The notes: a model not told the origin generated them from the sequence alone. Shown: positions 44,845 to 54,668, counted from the first letter of the stretch. The stretch: DNA of 64,000 nt from Aquirhabdus sp. (GCA_030149815.1 JASLHI010000014.1:51160-115159), one strand, 5' to 3'. Numbers and translations are program-made.

Positions 44845-45438
44845 TCAGCCGGCAGGAAGTTGGAATAGTGCACGTGCGGCATCACTCGGTGCACTTTTAA
44901 ATGCCCAAGCATGTATTTCAAGAGTGCTTGGACTTAGACCTGAATATATCTTTGCAAACCCAGCACGAGTCAACGCAGCAACAAGTGATTTCTGAGTAAA
45001 TCCAGTTTTATGGGCATAGAACTCTACCCCACTTCGCTCAATTTGAGTGGTGTAACCATAAAACACATCCAGAACCATAATCGGTCCAGCTGGCGAATGG
45101 TAAAGCACATCATCAATATCTAAACCACGATCCAATGTCTGGCGCATGACTTCATGCATATCAGGCACAATGATATGAGCAAACCCATCATCGTTCAGAA
45201 CATGCTGAAATCCTGCAAGTACTTTAGGGACGTCATGACGATAGTAATGTTCTAAATTATGCGAATTATAAATCGCATCAAACTGCCCTGCTTCCAATGT
45301 TGTGAGCAAACGAGCATCACACACAATATCAGGCTCACCTTTTGGATCAATATCAAGCAGTAGGTGCTCAAATTCTACATACTGAGGAGGCAATGCAATT
45401 TGCTTACTATTACCACCAACGTTTAAAACCTTTTTCAA
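44845..45438 (-). CDS. SAM-dependent methyltransferase-like protein
   Basis: The 197-residue protein shows class I methyltransferase features: VLNVGGNSKQ (motif I, less glycine-rich than usual), LLLDIDPKGEPDIVCDA (motif II with acidic end), and FDAIYNSHNLEHYYRHDVPKV (motif for the Asn/His pocket), then DGFAHIIVPD. Such proteins sometimes modify sugars or lipids. The start is TTG at 45438, fixed by AAGGAG eight bases upstream, a strong Shine-Dalgarno sequence. Substrate unknown. No neighbouring polysaccharide genes are evident. Confidence 0.8.
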   Translation of the reverse strand: MKKVLNVGGNSKQIALPPQYVEFEHLLLDIDPKGEPDIVCDARLLTTLEAGQFDAIYNSHNLEHYYRHDVPKVLAGFQHVLNDDGFAHIIVPDMHEVMRQTLDRGLDIDDVLYHSPAGPIMVLDVFYGYTTQIERSGVEFYAHKTGFTQKSLVAALTRAGFAKIYSGLSPSTLEIHAWAFKSAPSDAARALFQLPAG

Positions 45439-45534
45439 CGCAATACTCCTTTATATAAAAACAGCACTTTCCATAGCATTCGACCGATTGTAAGATATTT
45501 GCACCGCGACAAACTACCGTATACAAATTAAAAT

Positions 45535-46563
45535 TTATCCAATCACCCCACACAAATCGAGCAAGCGATTCGCATAACCCCACTCATTATCATACCAAGC
45601 CAAAACTTTCGCTTGTCGCCCCACGACCATCGTCTGCAAACTATCCACCACTAATGAAAATGATTGATGATTAAAATCACTAGACACCAGTGGTTGATCG
45701 GTCACATCCATAATTCGTTGAAAGCGTCCAAACGCTGCCTCAACCAATGTCTGATTGATCTGCTCAATCGATGCAGGACGCTCCATCACAAACGACAAAT
45801 CAATTGCAGCCACATTCAATGTTGGTACACGAATCGAATATCCCTCAATTCGATTCGCCATATGTGGCAAGACACGTTTTAACGCGCCAAGCGCACTTGA
45901 GGTCGTGGGAATAATATTTTGTGCCGAAGCTCGTGCACGACGTGGATCACGATGGGCATGATCGAGTACCGATTGATCCGCCGTCATCGCATGAACCTCT
46001 GTCATCAAAGCAGATTCTATGCCAAAGGCATCATCCAAAATTTTAACTAACGGTACCAGTGCTTGCGTAGTACACGATACGCTGGAAATAACTCTGTCAG
46101 AAGGCTTCAAAGAGGTTTCATTGACACCAAAAACAATCGCTGCATCCACGGTATCAAACGGTGCAGCACTGATAATGACCCGTTTCGCTCCCGCAGATAA
46201 ATGTTTCGATGCATCTACGCGTGAACGAAAATGACCACTACATTCCAAAACCAAATCAATGTCCAACTCTGCCCAAGGCAAAGTCGAGGGATCCTCTTGT
46301 TGTAAAAATTGAATTTGGCGAGCTTGCCCTTGACTCGATACCATGAGCGTTGCGTTTTCTAAGACGGCTGTTCCTGTAAATCGTCCATGTGCACTATCAA
46401 ACCTTAACAAATGTACGAGAATTTCTGAGTCGGCAATATCATTGATTGCCACAAACTCAATGTCAGGCTTACAATTGTTCTCAAACCATGCGCGCAACAC
46501 ATTCCGCCCAATACGACCAAAGCCATTGATAGCAACACGAAGTGGTTTTTTGGTCTGGATCAT
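45535..46563 (-). CDS. glyceraldehyde-3-phosphate or erythrose-4-phosphate dehydrogenase family protein
   Basis: NAD-dependent dehydrogenase of the GAPDH/Epd fold, 342 residues. Features: INGFGRIGRNVLRAW (12-26), the catalytic Cys164 in SCTTQ, base His191 in EVHAMTADQ, RRARASAQNIIPT, RVPTLNVAAIDLS and WYDNEWGYANRL. In nearly all relatives the motif reads SCTTN; here the Asn is Gln167. Adjacency to tkt recalls the epd-tktA neighbourhood in E. coli, where Epd makes erythronate 4-phosphate for pyridoxal phosphate. I cannot decide between the two activities. Confidence 0.82.
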   Translation of the reverse strand: MIQTKKPLRVAINGFGRIGRNVLRAWFENNCKPDIEFVAINDIADSEILVHLLRFDSAHGRFTGTAVLENATLMVSSQGQARQIQFLQQEDPSTLPWAELDIDLVLECSGHFRSRVDASKHLSAGAKRVIISAAPFDTVDAAIVFGVNETSLKPSDRVISSVSCTTQALVPLVKILDDAFGIESALMTEVHAMTADQSVLDHAHRDPRRARASAQNIIPTTSSALGALKRVLPHMANRIEGYSIRVPTLNVAAIDLSFVMERPASIEQINQTLVEAAFGRFQRIMDVTDQPLVSSDFNHQSFSLVVDSLQTMVVGRQAKVLAWYDNEWGYANRLLDLCGVIG

Positions 46564-46637
46564 TCGTAAAATCTCAAGGCTTGAATATTAGCTATATTAA
46601 ATCGTTAAATGATTGATATTACATAAAACCTTAAAAT

Positions 46638-46668
46638 AAAAAACGGCACAAATGCTGCACCGTTTTTA
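46638..46668 (-). terminator. terminator of tkt
   Basis: CCGTTTTT (46660-46667) pairs with AAAAACGG (46639-46646); the minus-strand T run follows. It starts 28 bp past the tkt stop. Confidence 0.8.
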
Positions 46669-46695
46669 AAGTCTAACATTTTAATGAATAAAGAA

Positions 46696-48720
46696 TTAAC
46701 CGACTAACTCTTTCACCGCACTCACAACCGCGTCAGTCGTGATACCAAAATGCTTGTACAACTGAGCTGCTGGTGCAGATTCACCGAAGGTACGCATACC
46801 GATCACACGACCATCCAGACCTACAAACTTCCACCAGTAATCCACATGCGCCGCTTCAACAGCAACACGCGCACGAATTGCGCTTGGCAATACCGATTCA
46901 CGATATTCAGCAGATTGCTCAACGAACACTTCGCATGAAGGCATTGATACCACACGCACACCATCAAGCTGTGCATACGCTTCCATTGCCAAGCTCACTT
47001 CAGAACCTGTTGCGATGATAATAGCTTTAAGTGTGCCCTTCTCTTTTGCCAGCACATATCCGCCTTTAGCCACATCAGCAAGTTGTTCAGCAGTGCGCAT
47101 TTGGAATGGCAAATTCTGACGAGAGAAAATCAATGCTGTTGGGCCGTTTTGACGTTGTAACGCCAATTTCCAAGATACTGCTGATTCAACAGTATCCGCT
47201 GGACGCCACACATGCAGATTCGGTGTGCCACGTAACGATGCAATTTGTTCAATCGGTTGATGCGTCGGACCATCTTCGCCCAGACCAATTGAATCATGAG
47301 TATAAACATGAATCACGCGCTGTTTCATCAGTGCAGACATACGCACCGCATTACGCGCATATTCCATAAAGATCAAGAAAGTTGCAACGTAAGGAATCAA
47401 GCCGCCATGCAGCGCGATACCGTTTGCCATTGCTGTCATACCGAATTCACGCACACCGTAGTGGACATAGTTACCCGCAGCATTATCTTGAATGCCAACA
47501 GAGCCTTTCCAAATGGTAAAGTTTGAACCTGCCAAATCCGCAGAACCACCAAGCAATTCTGGCAAAACTGGGCCAAAGGCTTCAAGCGTATTCAAGCTCG
47601 CTTTACGGCTGGCAATGGTTTCGCCTTTCGCATTGCACTCTGCGATAAACGCATCCGCTTTCGCTTCAAAATCAGCAGGCAAAGCACCGCTCAAACGACG
47701 TGTCAGCTCAGCTGCTAATTCTGGATAACGCTGACTATAAACATCAAATACAGAATCCCAATGTTGTTCAAGTGCTGAACCTTTCGCTTTACCATCCCAA
47801 GCTTCATAAATATCTTCAGGGATTACAAACGCTTCATCTGACCAACCTAAAACTTCACGAGTCAACGCAACTTCAGCAGCACCCAGTGCTGAGCCATGAC
47901 ACTCTTCTTTACCTTGTTTATTTGGTGAACCCAAACCGATAATGGTTTTACAAATAATTAATGACGGCTTATTTGCTTCTGCCTGTGCTTCCAAAGTTGC
48001 TTCACGAATCGCCTTGGCATCATGACCATCTATTTTAATGACATGCCAGCCATAAGCCTCAAAGCGTCTTTGCGTATCATCGCTAAACCAGCCTTCGACT
48101 TCACCGTCAATGGAAATGCCATTATCATCATAATACGTAATCAGTTTGCCCAGACCCAGCGTACCTGCCAGCGAACACACTTCATGTGAAATGCCTTCCA
48201 TCAAGCAGCCATCACCGACGAAACAATAAGTGAAATGGTCAACAACGTTTAGACCATCACGGTTAAATTGTGCCGCTAATGTTTTTTCTGCAACAGCAAA
48301 ACCCACAGCATTTGCAATACCCTGTCCAAGTGGACCAGTTGTTGTTTCTACACCCACTGTGTAGCCATATTCAGGATGACCTGGCGTACGACTATCGAGC
48401 TGACGGAATTGTTTAATGTCTTCCATCGTCACATCGTAACCAGTCAAATGCAGCAAAGCATATTGCAGCATTGAGCCATGACCATTAGACAATACAAAAC
48501 GATCACGATTCACCCAGTTTGGATTACTTGGGTTATGACGCAAAATCTGACGCCACAGCACTTCTGCAATATCCGCCATCCCCATCGGAGCACCAGGATG
48601 CCCTGAGTTTGCTTTTTGAACAGCATCCATAGACAACGCACGGATTGCATTGGCAAGACGACGTTGGTTTAAAGGTGGGTTAAAAATCGGCTGTTCTGTA
48701 GTGTGGGACGATTGAGTCAT
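46696..48720 (-). CDS. tkt: transketolase
   Basis: Thiamine-diphosphate enzyme transferring two-carbon units in the pentose phosphate pathway. The 674-residue sequence shows RRLANAIRALSMDAVQKANSGHPGAPMGMADIAEVLW (given here as ALSMDAVQKANSGHPGAP and MGMADIAEVLW), the TPP motif GDGCLMEGISHEVCSLAG, and the pyrimidine-binding ATFLIFMEYARNAVRMSALM and GLGEDGPTHQPIEQ. It is divergent from metK, with 248 bp between. Thiamine supply from thiS/thiG is relevant because this enzyme uses the cofactor. Confidence 0.97.
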   Translation of the reverse strand: MTQSSHTTEQPIFNPPLNQRRLANAIRALSMDAVQKANSGHPGAPMGMADIAEVLWRQILRHNPSNPNWVNRDRFVLSNGHGSMLQYALLHLTGYDVTMEDIKQFRQLDSRTPGHPEYGYTVGVETTTGPLGQGIANAVGFAVAEKTLAAQFNRDGLNVVDHFTYCFVGDGCLMEGISHEVCSLAGTLGLGKLITYYDDNGISIDGEVEGWFSDDTQRRFEAYGWHVIKIDGHDAKAIREATLEAQAEANKPSLIICKTIIGLGSPNKQGKEECHGSALGAAEVALTREVLGWSDEAFVIPEDIYEAWDGKAKGSALEQHWDSVFDVYSQRYPELAAELTRRLSGALPADFEAKADAFIAECNAKGETIASRKASLNTLEAFGPVLPELLGGSADLAGSNFTIWKGSVGIQDNAAGNYVHYGVREFGMTAMANGIALHGGLIPYVATFLIFMEYARNAVRMSALMKQRVIHVYTHDSIGLGEDGPTHQPIEQIASLRGTPNLHVWRPADTVESAVSWKLALQRQNGPTALIFSRQNLPFQMRTAEQLADVAKGGYVLAKEKGTLKAIIIATGSEVSLAMEAYAQLDGVRVVSMPSCEVFVEQSAEYRESVLPSAIRARVAVEAAHVDYWWKFVGLDGRVIGMRTFGESAPAAQLYKHFGITTDAVVSAVKELVG

Positions 48721-48968
48721 AGCAAATACCTAGTGCGAAAATGGGCACGAACAAATTCGAAGTCGTATTGTCGTTGAATTGGCAGAATGGGTAAAGCATT
48801 CTTATCAAAGAAACACATTTTTGAAGTGACTCATGCGGCTTTAACTTGAAATTTATTACATTTTACTTGAGGATTTCTCACTTGCGGTTATGATGCAAAT
48901 ACCTAGCCCCATGTAAAAAATAGCGTTATCATGGGAAGTTAATATTTACATAAGTCATTGGGTTTTTC

Positions 48969-50129
48969 ATGCGCGAATATTCTGTTTTTACCTCTGAATC
49001 GGTCAGTGAAGGCCACCCTGATAAAATGGCTGATCAAATCAGTGATGCCATTCTTGACGCAATCCTCGCACAAGATAAATATGCACGTGTAGCCTGTGAA
49101 ACACTGGTTAAGACAGGTGTTGTTGTCCTTGCAGGCGAAGTTACCACCACCGCAAATGTCGATTATGAAAAAATCGCACGCGATACGGTCAATAGCATTG
49201 GCTACAACCATTCAGATCTCGGATTTGATGGTTCAACCTGTGCAGTGTTGAATATTCTTGGCAAGCAATCACCTGATATTGCTCAAGGTGTAGACCGCCA
49301 GAAGCCTGAAGATCAAGGTGCAGGCGACCAAGGTCTGATGTTTGGTTATGCATCAAATGAAACTCCTGAATTGATGCCTGCTCCTATATGCTACGCGCAT
49401 CGCTTAGTTGAAAAACAAGCAGAACTGCGTAAAAGCGGCATCCTGCCTTGGTTACGTCCAGACGCAAAAAGCCAAGTCACCTTCCAATATGAAAACGGTG
49501 TTCCAAAATACGTTGATGCCATCGTATTATCGACACAACATGATCCATCTATTTCTCAAGCATCACTGAAAGAAGCCGTGATGGAAGAAATGGTGAAAAA
49601 GATTTTTCCTGCAGAAATGCTGCATGAAAAAACTCAGTATCACATCAACCCGACTGGACTATTCATCATCGGCGGCCCTGTCGGCGATTGTGGTTTAACT
49701 GGTCGTAAAATCATCGTCGATACTTACGGCGGCATGTCACGTCATGGCGGCGGTGCATTCTCAGGTAAGGATCCATCAAAAGTTGACCGCTCTGCAGCTT
49801 ATGCAGGTCGTTATGTCGCCAAAAATATCGTAGCAGCAGGTCTTGCCGATAAATGCGAAATTCAAGTCAGCTATGCAATCGGTGTTGCTGAACCCACTTC
49901 GATTTCAATCAACACCTTCGGCACTGGCAAAGTCAGTGATGAAACCATCATTGCCTTGGTTCGTGAACACTTCGACTTACGTCCTTATGGCATTAGCCGC
50001 ATGCTTGATTTATTGCATCCAATCTATCAAGAAACAGCAAGCTATGGTCACTTCGGTCGTGCTGCTAATGGTTTGCACTTTAGCTGGGAACGTACAGATA
50101 AAGCTGCTGGTTTGAAAGCAGCGATCTAA
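48969..50129 (+). CDS. metK: S-adenosylmethionine synthase
   Basis: Makes SAM from methionine and ATP. The 386-residue protein contains SEGHPDKMADQISDAILDAIL, GAGDQGLMFGYA (hexapeptide signature of MetK), RKIIVDTYGG and the P-loop-like GGGAFSGKDPSKVDRSAAY. Length and all three signature motifs are canonical. No SAM riboswitch is seen upstream. It is separated from the tkt gene by a divergent intergenic region and ends with an intrinsic terminator. Confidence 0.98.
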   Translation: MREYSVFTSESVSEGHPDKMADQISDAILDAILAQDKYARVACETLVKTGVVVLAGEVTTTANVDYEKIARDTVNSIGYNHSDLGFDGSTCAVLNILGKQSPDIAQGVDRQKPEDQGAGDQGLMFGYASNETPELMPAPICYAHRLVEKQAELRKSGILPWLRPDAKSQVTFQYENGVPKYVDAIVLSTQHDPSISQASLKEAVMEEMVKKIFPAEMLHEKTQYHINPTGLFIIGGPVGDCGLTGRKIIVDTYGGMSRHGGGAFSGKDPSKVDRSAAYAGRYVAKNIVAAGLADKCEIQVSYAIGVAEPTSISINTFGTGKVSDETIIALVREHFDLRPYGISRMLDLLHPIYQETASYGHFGRAANGLHFSWERTDKAAGLKAAI

Positions 50130-50140
50130 ATTGAAATAAA

Positions 50141-50170
50141 AAACACCCCTCAAGCAGGGGTATTTTTTAA
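50141..50170 (+). terminator. terminator of metK
   Basis: ACCCCT (50146-50151) pairs with AGGGGT (50157-50162), followed by ATTTTTT, 16 bp past the stop. Confidence 0.9.
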
Positions 50171-50203
50171 CTCTAATTTTCAAAAAACAAAAAAGAACAT
50201 CAC

Positions 50204-50677
50204 ATGAACGAGCAAAAAACCGAATTTAACATCACCACACCACTACCTCCTGAAAATGCATTCTTACCGCATACGCTTGCTTTAACAGGCCAGCGCTTTA
50301 AAACACACCTACTTGACTTTATCTTCACTCTCATCTTTGGACTAGTCTTAGGTATTATATTAACCTTACTCCACTCTACAGAACTACTCCATGAGATCAA
50401 CAACAACGTGCTCGGAATAGTTATCTTATTTTTGTATTATTTTCCCCAAGAAGCACTTTTTGGTAAAACTCTAGGTAAACGTATCATCGGAACACAAGTA
50501 CTTAATGCAGATGGTTCCACCCTATCTGCTAAGCGAGCTCTATACAGAACACTATGCCGTTTAATTCCATTTGATGCCCTATCTTTCTTAGACGGAGATA
50601 GACCTAGAGGTTGGCATGACACAATCTCTAAAACAATCGTCATTTCTATTAAAGAGAGCAACTCATCGACATCATAA
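50204..50677 (+). CDS. RDD family membrane protein
   Basis: The 157-residue protein contains one RDD domain: RFKTHLLDFIFTLIFGLVLG with the Arg and Asp of the RDD signature, two more hydrophobic helices (LGIVILFLYYF), then the KTLGKRIIGTQVLNADG and RALYRTLCRLIPFD segments that are typical. Function is unknown; some RDD proteins act in Na/H exchange or sporulation contexts, but nothing here supports that. It converges with secA across a bidirectional terminator. Confidence 0.85.
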   Translation: MNEQKTEFNITTPLPPENAFLPHTLALTGQRFKTHLLDFIFTLIFGLVLGIILTLLHSTELLHEINNNVLGIVILFLYYFPQEALFGKTLGKRIIGTQVLNADGSTLSAKRALYRTLCRLIPFDALSFLDGDRPRGWHDTISKTIVISIKESNSSTS

Positions 50678-50701
50678 AAATGAGGCATTAGCTTAAACAA
50701 T

Positions 50702-50729
50702 AAAAAACGAACCCTAAGGTTCGTTTTTT
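50702..50729. terminator. bidirectional terminator between RDD gene and secA
   Basis: Perfect 12-bp stem AAAAAACGAACC (50702-50713) / GGTTCGTTTTTT (50718-50729) with a 4-nt loop. T-tracts on both strands serve the converging genes. Confidence 0.93.
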
Positions 50730-50747
50730 ATTACAAGATAAATACCA

Positions 50748-53501
50748 TTAAGCCAACGCACCATGACAATGTTTATATTTTTTGCCAGAACCACATGGAC
50801 ATGCCTCGTTGCGTCCAACATTCATTCCAACATAAGGGTTGAACTCTGTTGAAGAACCGCTCAGACGAGTATCTGATTGGTTGACAGCATGAAGCTCTGG
50901 ATCTTGTGATACTTCACCCGTTAAACCATCCACTTCCGAATGCTGGAATTGCAAACGCATTGCTTCAGCATCACGCAATTGCTGCGCTTCCATTTCTGCA
51001 AGCTCTTCAGCAGTCGGCACATGCATACGAGACAAATCTTGAATCACTTCTGACTTAATTGCTGCCAGCATATTCTGGAACAAGGTAAAGGCTTCACGCT
51101 TATATTCCTGTTCTGGATTCTTTTGTGCGTAACCACGTAAATGAATCCCTTGGCGCAAATAATCCATCGCTGCCAAATGCTCTTTCCAATGACGATCCAG
51201 TGATTGCAGCATGAAATGACGCTCAAGCATATTTGCCGACTCATCACCCATCTGTTGGCGACGAGCTTCATAATGCGCAACGGATGCTTCCACAATCTTC
51301 TTACGAAGACCCACTTCATCTAAACGACGATCTGTAGCCAACCACTGTTGTACAGGTGCAGTAATCCCAAACTCAACCGATAAAGCATTTTCTAATCCAG
51401 CAGTGTCCCACTGATCTTCAATGCTTTGTGGTGGAATGAAATTATCAATCAAACCATTAATCACATCATCGTGCATATTCAATATGCCATCATGGATGGT
51501 TGGTTCATACAACACATCATCACGCTGACCATAAATAATCTTACGCTGCTCATTGGCAACATCGTCATATTTCAAGAGATTCTTACGAATGTCGAAGTTA
51601 CGCGCTTCAACTTTGCGCTGGGCTCCCTCAATAGAGCGACTGACCATTTTATGTTCAATTGCTTCATCGTCTTTCAGACCCATTGCACGCATCATATTCG
51701 TGACACGCTCACCCGCAAAAATACGCATGAGGTCATCTTCAAGCGACAAATAGAAACGAGACACGCCTGGATCACCTTGACGACCCGAACGACCACGTAG
51801 CTGATTATCGATACGACGCGACTCATGGCGCTCTGAACCAATGATATGTAAACCACCCGCTTCGATCACTTGTTTGTGCTTCACTTCCCACTCTGCGCGT
51901 AGACGCTGTACATCAGCTTCTGTTGCATCAGGAATAGACTCCAACTGAACTTTCCAGTTACCGCCCAATAGAATATCTGTACCACGACCAGCCATGTTTG
52001 TTGCAATCGTAATTGCAGATGGGCTACCTGCCTGCGCAATAATATATGCTTCACGCTCATGCTGCTTGGCGTTCAAGACTTCATGAGCAATACCGCTTTG
52101 CGTCAGCATATTGGACAGAAACTCACTCGCCTCAATCGTTGCAGTACCTACGAGCACAGGTGCGCCAGTTGCTTGAATTCTCTTAATTTCTTCAATAATG
52201 GCCATATATTTCCCGACTTTATTCAGGAAAATAAGATCATTATGGTCTACGCGAACCATTGGCTTATGTGTTGGAATGACCACGACATCTAATGCATAAA
52301 TTTGGGCAAATTCAGCTGCTTCAGTATCCGCAGTCCCCGTCATACCCCCTAATTTATGATACAGACGGAAATAGTTTTGAAAGGTTGTTGTCGCAAGAGT
52401 TTGATTTTCATTTTGAATATTCAAACCTTCTTTTGCTTCAGTCGCTTGATGTAGACCTTCTGACCAACGACGACCTGGCATAGTACGACCAGTGTGCTCA
52501 TCAACCAGTACGACTTCACCTTCACTGATGATGTAATGCACATCTCGCTGAAACAAATGATGCGCACGTAAAGCAGCATTGACGTGATGTACGAGATTTA
52601 ACTTACTTGGAGAATATAAACTATCGCCATCTTCGAGTAAGCCCATTTCTGTTAAACGTTGCTCAACAAACTCATAACCTGCTTCGGTCATGTCAATGCT
52701 GCGCTGTTTTTCATCAATCCAAAAATGACCACCATCTGGAACTTTTTCTTCTTTTTGACGAGTCAACTCTGGTGCAAGCTTATTAATCATCTCATAAAGC
52801 TTTGAAGAATCGTCACTTTGTCCAGAAATAATCAATGGCGTTCGTGCTTCATCAATCAGGATCGAATCCACCTCATCGATAATTGCAAAATTTAAACCAC
52901 GCTGTTTCTTTTCTTCTGGTGTAAACACCATGTTATCGCGCAGATAATCAAAGCCGAACTCGTTGTTTGTACCATAAGTAATGTCAGCACGATACGCTTC
53001 ATGTTTTTCATCGGGTGCTTGCATTGAGCGAATCACGCCGACGGTTAAACCCAAAAACTCAAATAATGGACGGTTTAATTCGGCATCACGTGCTGCCAAG
53101 TAATCATTCACTGTAATGACATGAACACCTGAATCACTTAATGCGTTCAGATAACACGCCAAAGTCGCCATCAACGTCTTACCTTCACCTGTACGCATTT
53201 CTGCAATGCGACCTTCATGCAAGGTAATCCCGCCAATCAACTGTACATCATAATGGCGCATGCCCAGTGCACGTTTACTCGCCTCACGACATACTGCAAA
53301 CGCTTCTGGCAATAGACTATCTAGAGTTGCACCATCTCGATAGCGTTGTTTAAATTCTATGGTTTTTGCAGCAATCTCTGCATCACTTAACGCCGAAATC
53401 GTCGGCTCAAAAGCATTAATAGCATCGACGCTCTTACGCATCCGTTTAAGTTCACGTTCATTCTTGGTGCCAAAGATGCCACCGACCATACTAGCTAACA
53501 T
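50748..53501 (-). CDS. secA: protein translocase ATPase SecA
   Basis: Motor of the Sec pathway that pushes unfolded precursors through SecYEG. The 917-residue protein has the N-terminal MLASMVGGIFGTKNERELKRMR, Walker A in MRTGEGKTLMAT, the DEAD-like DEVDSILIDEARTPLIISG, and the preprotein cross-linking region. The C-terminal tail NEACPCGSGKKYKHCHG supplies the zinc-binding CxC-x8-CH module that contacts SecB. Length and every motif are normal. Start as in E. coli SecA by alignment of the opening residues. Confidence 0.98.
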   Translation of the reverse strand: MLASMVGGIFGTKNERELKRMRKSVDAINAFEPTISALSDAEIAAKTIEFKQRYRDGATLDSLLPEAFAVCREASKRALGMRHYDVQLIGGITLHEGRIAEMRTGEGKTLMATLACYLNALSDSGVHVITVNDYLAARDAELNRPLFEFLGLTVGVIRSMQAPDEKHEAYRADITYGTNNEFGFDYLRDNMVFTPEEKKQRGLNFAIIDEVDSILIDEARTPLIISGQSDDSSKLYEMINKLAPELTRQKEEKVPDGGHFWIDEKQRSIDMTEAGYEFVEQRLTEMGLLEDGDSLYSPSKLNLVHHVNAALRAHHLFQRDVHYIISEGEVVLVDEHTGRTMPGRRWSEGLHQATEAKEGLNIQNENQTLATTTFQNYFRLYHKLGGMTGTADTEAAEFAQIYALDVVVIPTHKPMVRVDHNDLIFLNKVGKYMAIIEEIKRIQATGAPVLVGTATIEASEFLSNMLTQSGIAHEVLNAKQHEREAYIIAQAGSPSAITIATNMAGRGTDILLGGNWKVQLESIPDATEADVQRLRAEWEVKHKQVIEAGGLHIIGSERHESRRIDNQLRGRSGRQGDPGVSRFYLSLEDDLMRIFAGERVTNMMRAMGLKDDEAIEHKMVSRSIEGAQRKVEARNFDIRKNLLKYDDVANEQRKIIYGQRDDVLYEPTIHDGILNMHDDVINGLIDNFIPPQSIEDQWDTAGLENALSVEFGITAPVQQWLATDRRLDEVGLRKKIVEASVAHYEARRQQMGDESANMLERHFMLQSLDRHWKEHLAAMDYLRQGIHLRGYAQKNPEQEYKREAFTLFQNMLAAIKSEVIQDLSRMHVPTAEELAEMEAQQLRDAEAMRLQFQHSEVDGLTGEVSQDPELHAVNQSDTRLSGSSTEFNPYVGMNVGRNEACPCGSGKKYKHCHGALA

Positions 53502-53760
53502 TGACTATCGACTCTAAATAAATAACTTTAAATAAATTTTGACTAAAACTATCACTCGTGCGATCAAATCGCATTAAAACAATTGTTCAAAATCAACTAT
53601 ATCAACTTGCCGCAAACCGCGACGTTATTAAATATCCATCACAAAACAATACTGACACACATCTTAAAACTGCACGACCATCTCAGGCAAAAAGCCTCAT
53701 ATGCAAGTCTGTATGTATTATGGTGACTGATCGAAGAAGTGCAAGGGAAAACATAAGCAT
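53502..53760. other. intergenic gap upstream of secA
   Basis: No gene is supported. It should contain the secA promoter on the minus strand, but I cannot place -35/-10 boxes. A 69-codon plus-strand frame (53558-53767) has no ribosome-binding site or family resemblance. Confidence 0.4.
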
Positions 53761-53791
53761 CGAGTAGATTTTATTGCATAAAATCTACTCG
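53761..53791 (-). terminator. 31-bp near-perfect palindrome after the GST-like gene
   Basis: A perfect 14-bp stem (CGAGTAGATTTTAT at 53761-53774 with its complement at 53778-53791) with a 3-nt loop lies 22 bp beyond the stop of the glutaredoxin/GST gene. There is no T-run on either strand, so it may be a processed 3' end or a protein site rather than a classical terminator. Confidence 0.5.
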
Positions 53792-53813
53792 TATATGACA
53801 AGTCACTCAGGAT

Positions 53814-54596
53814 TTAACCATAAGTACGATTTAGATACTCAATAATATCTTTAGACTCAAACATATGCACATCTGTATTTGCGTCTACTAAATAAGGAAC
53901 TTGCAATCGTCCCTGCATTTTTGGCAACTCTTTTTCACGTTTTCCGCCCGCAAATGGCACATACTTGCCTGGTTTTAAACGCAATACCGCAGGTCCCATA
54001 TCTTGCCAGCGTTCTTTAGCCACATTATGTAGCACATAAGGCAGCTCAAGTTCACACAGTCGCTCGCGAACCAAACGTGTATATGGACTTCCTTCAAAGC
54101 TCCATAATTCGAGCATCATATCAGGCGTCGCCTTACTCACATTGGTAGCATCTGCTTTTAAGCCACGCATCAATCGTGCACCACTGACGAGCGTACCCAC
54201 AATAGGCTGTTTCGCTAAGCCTCGCCACTTCGATGGCGTTTTGCCTGATTTACCATACTCTTTAAATAAGTAATCGATAATTTCTTGCGATTCTTGAAGT
54301 TTGACACCCGTATTTTGATCAACCAGTAAAGGAAATTGGACTTTACCGCCAATCGACTGAATAATCTTTTCTGCAGTTGGGCGGAAACGCGTGCCATTTT
54401 TTGGACAAGGATATACTTCAAAATCCAAATTCAACATCGTCAACACTTCACGAACACGACGACAAAACGGACATCCCTCCATATCATAGAGTTGAATCGC
54501 CTTTGCAGGCTGTTTCGGCGTTGGAGTTCCTGTTACACCGCGTCCACCTTCAAGCAAAGTACTAATAACAGATTGTAAAACTTTAATTTGATGCAC
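53814..54596 (-). CDS. tandem glutaredoxin/GST N-terminal domain protein
   Basis: The 260-residue protein has two thioredoxin-fold modules. The first carries the active-site motif MEGCPFCRRVREVL (CPFC), and the second FEGSPYTRLVRERL replaces the cysteines with Ser and Thr. The intervening segment includes KVQFPLLVDQNTGVKLQESQEI, and the second ends VPYLVDANTDVHMFESKDII; both are glutathione-binding-site-like. It probably handles glutathione-dependent thiol exchange. The start is GTG at 54596, chosen for GAGGA eight bases upstream; an in-frame TTG at 54611 lies inside that site. Confidence 0.82.
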   Translation of the reverse strand: MHQIKVLQSVISTLLEGGRGVTGTPTPKQPAKAIQLYDMEGCPFCRRVREVLTMLNLDFEVYPCPKNGTRFRPTAEKIIQSIGGKVQFPLLVDQNTGVKLQESQEIIDYLFKEYGKSGKTPSKWRGLAKQPIVGTLVSGARLMRGLKADATNVSKATPDMMLELWSFEGSPYTRLVRERLCELELPYVLHNVAKERWQDMGPAVLRLKPGKYVPFAGGKREKELPKMQGRLQVPYLVDANTDVHMFESKDIIEYLNRTYG

Positions 54597-54668
54597 GTCT
54601 TTATTCCTCAAATTCCAATTTAACGCGATGCGTCACAACATATAAATTTACGAATGTATGTATGAATA

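Noticed and set aside
48721..48968. Possible SAM riboswitch upstream of metK
   Set aside because: No SAM-I, SAM-II or SAM-IV-like core or paired stem with terminator is visible in the 248 bp.
53558..53767. 69-codon plus-strand ORF upstream of secA
   Set aside because: No ribosome-binding site, no family similarity, and it overlaps a palindrome and the presumed secA promoter.
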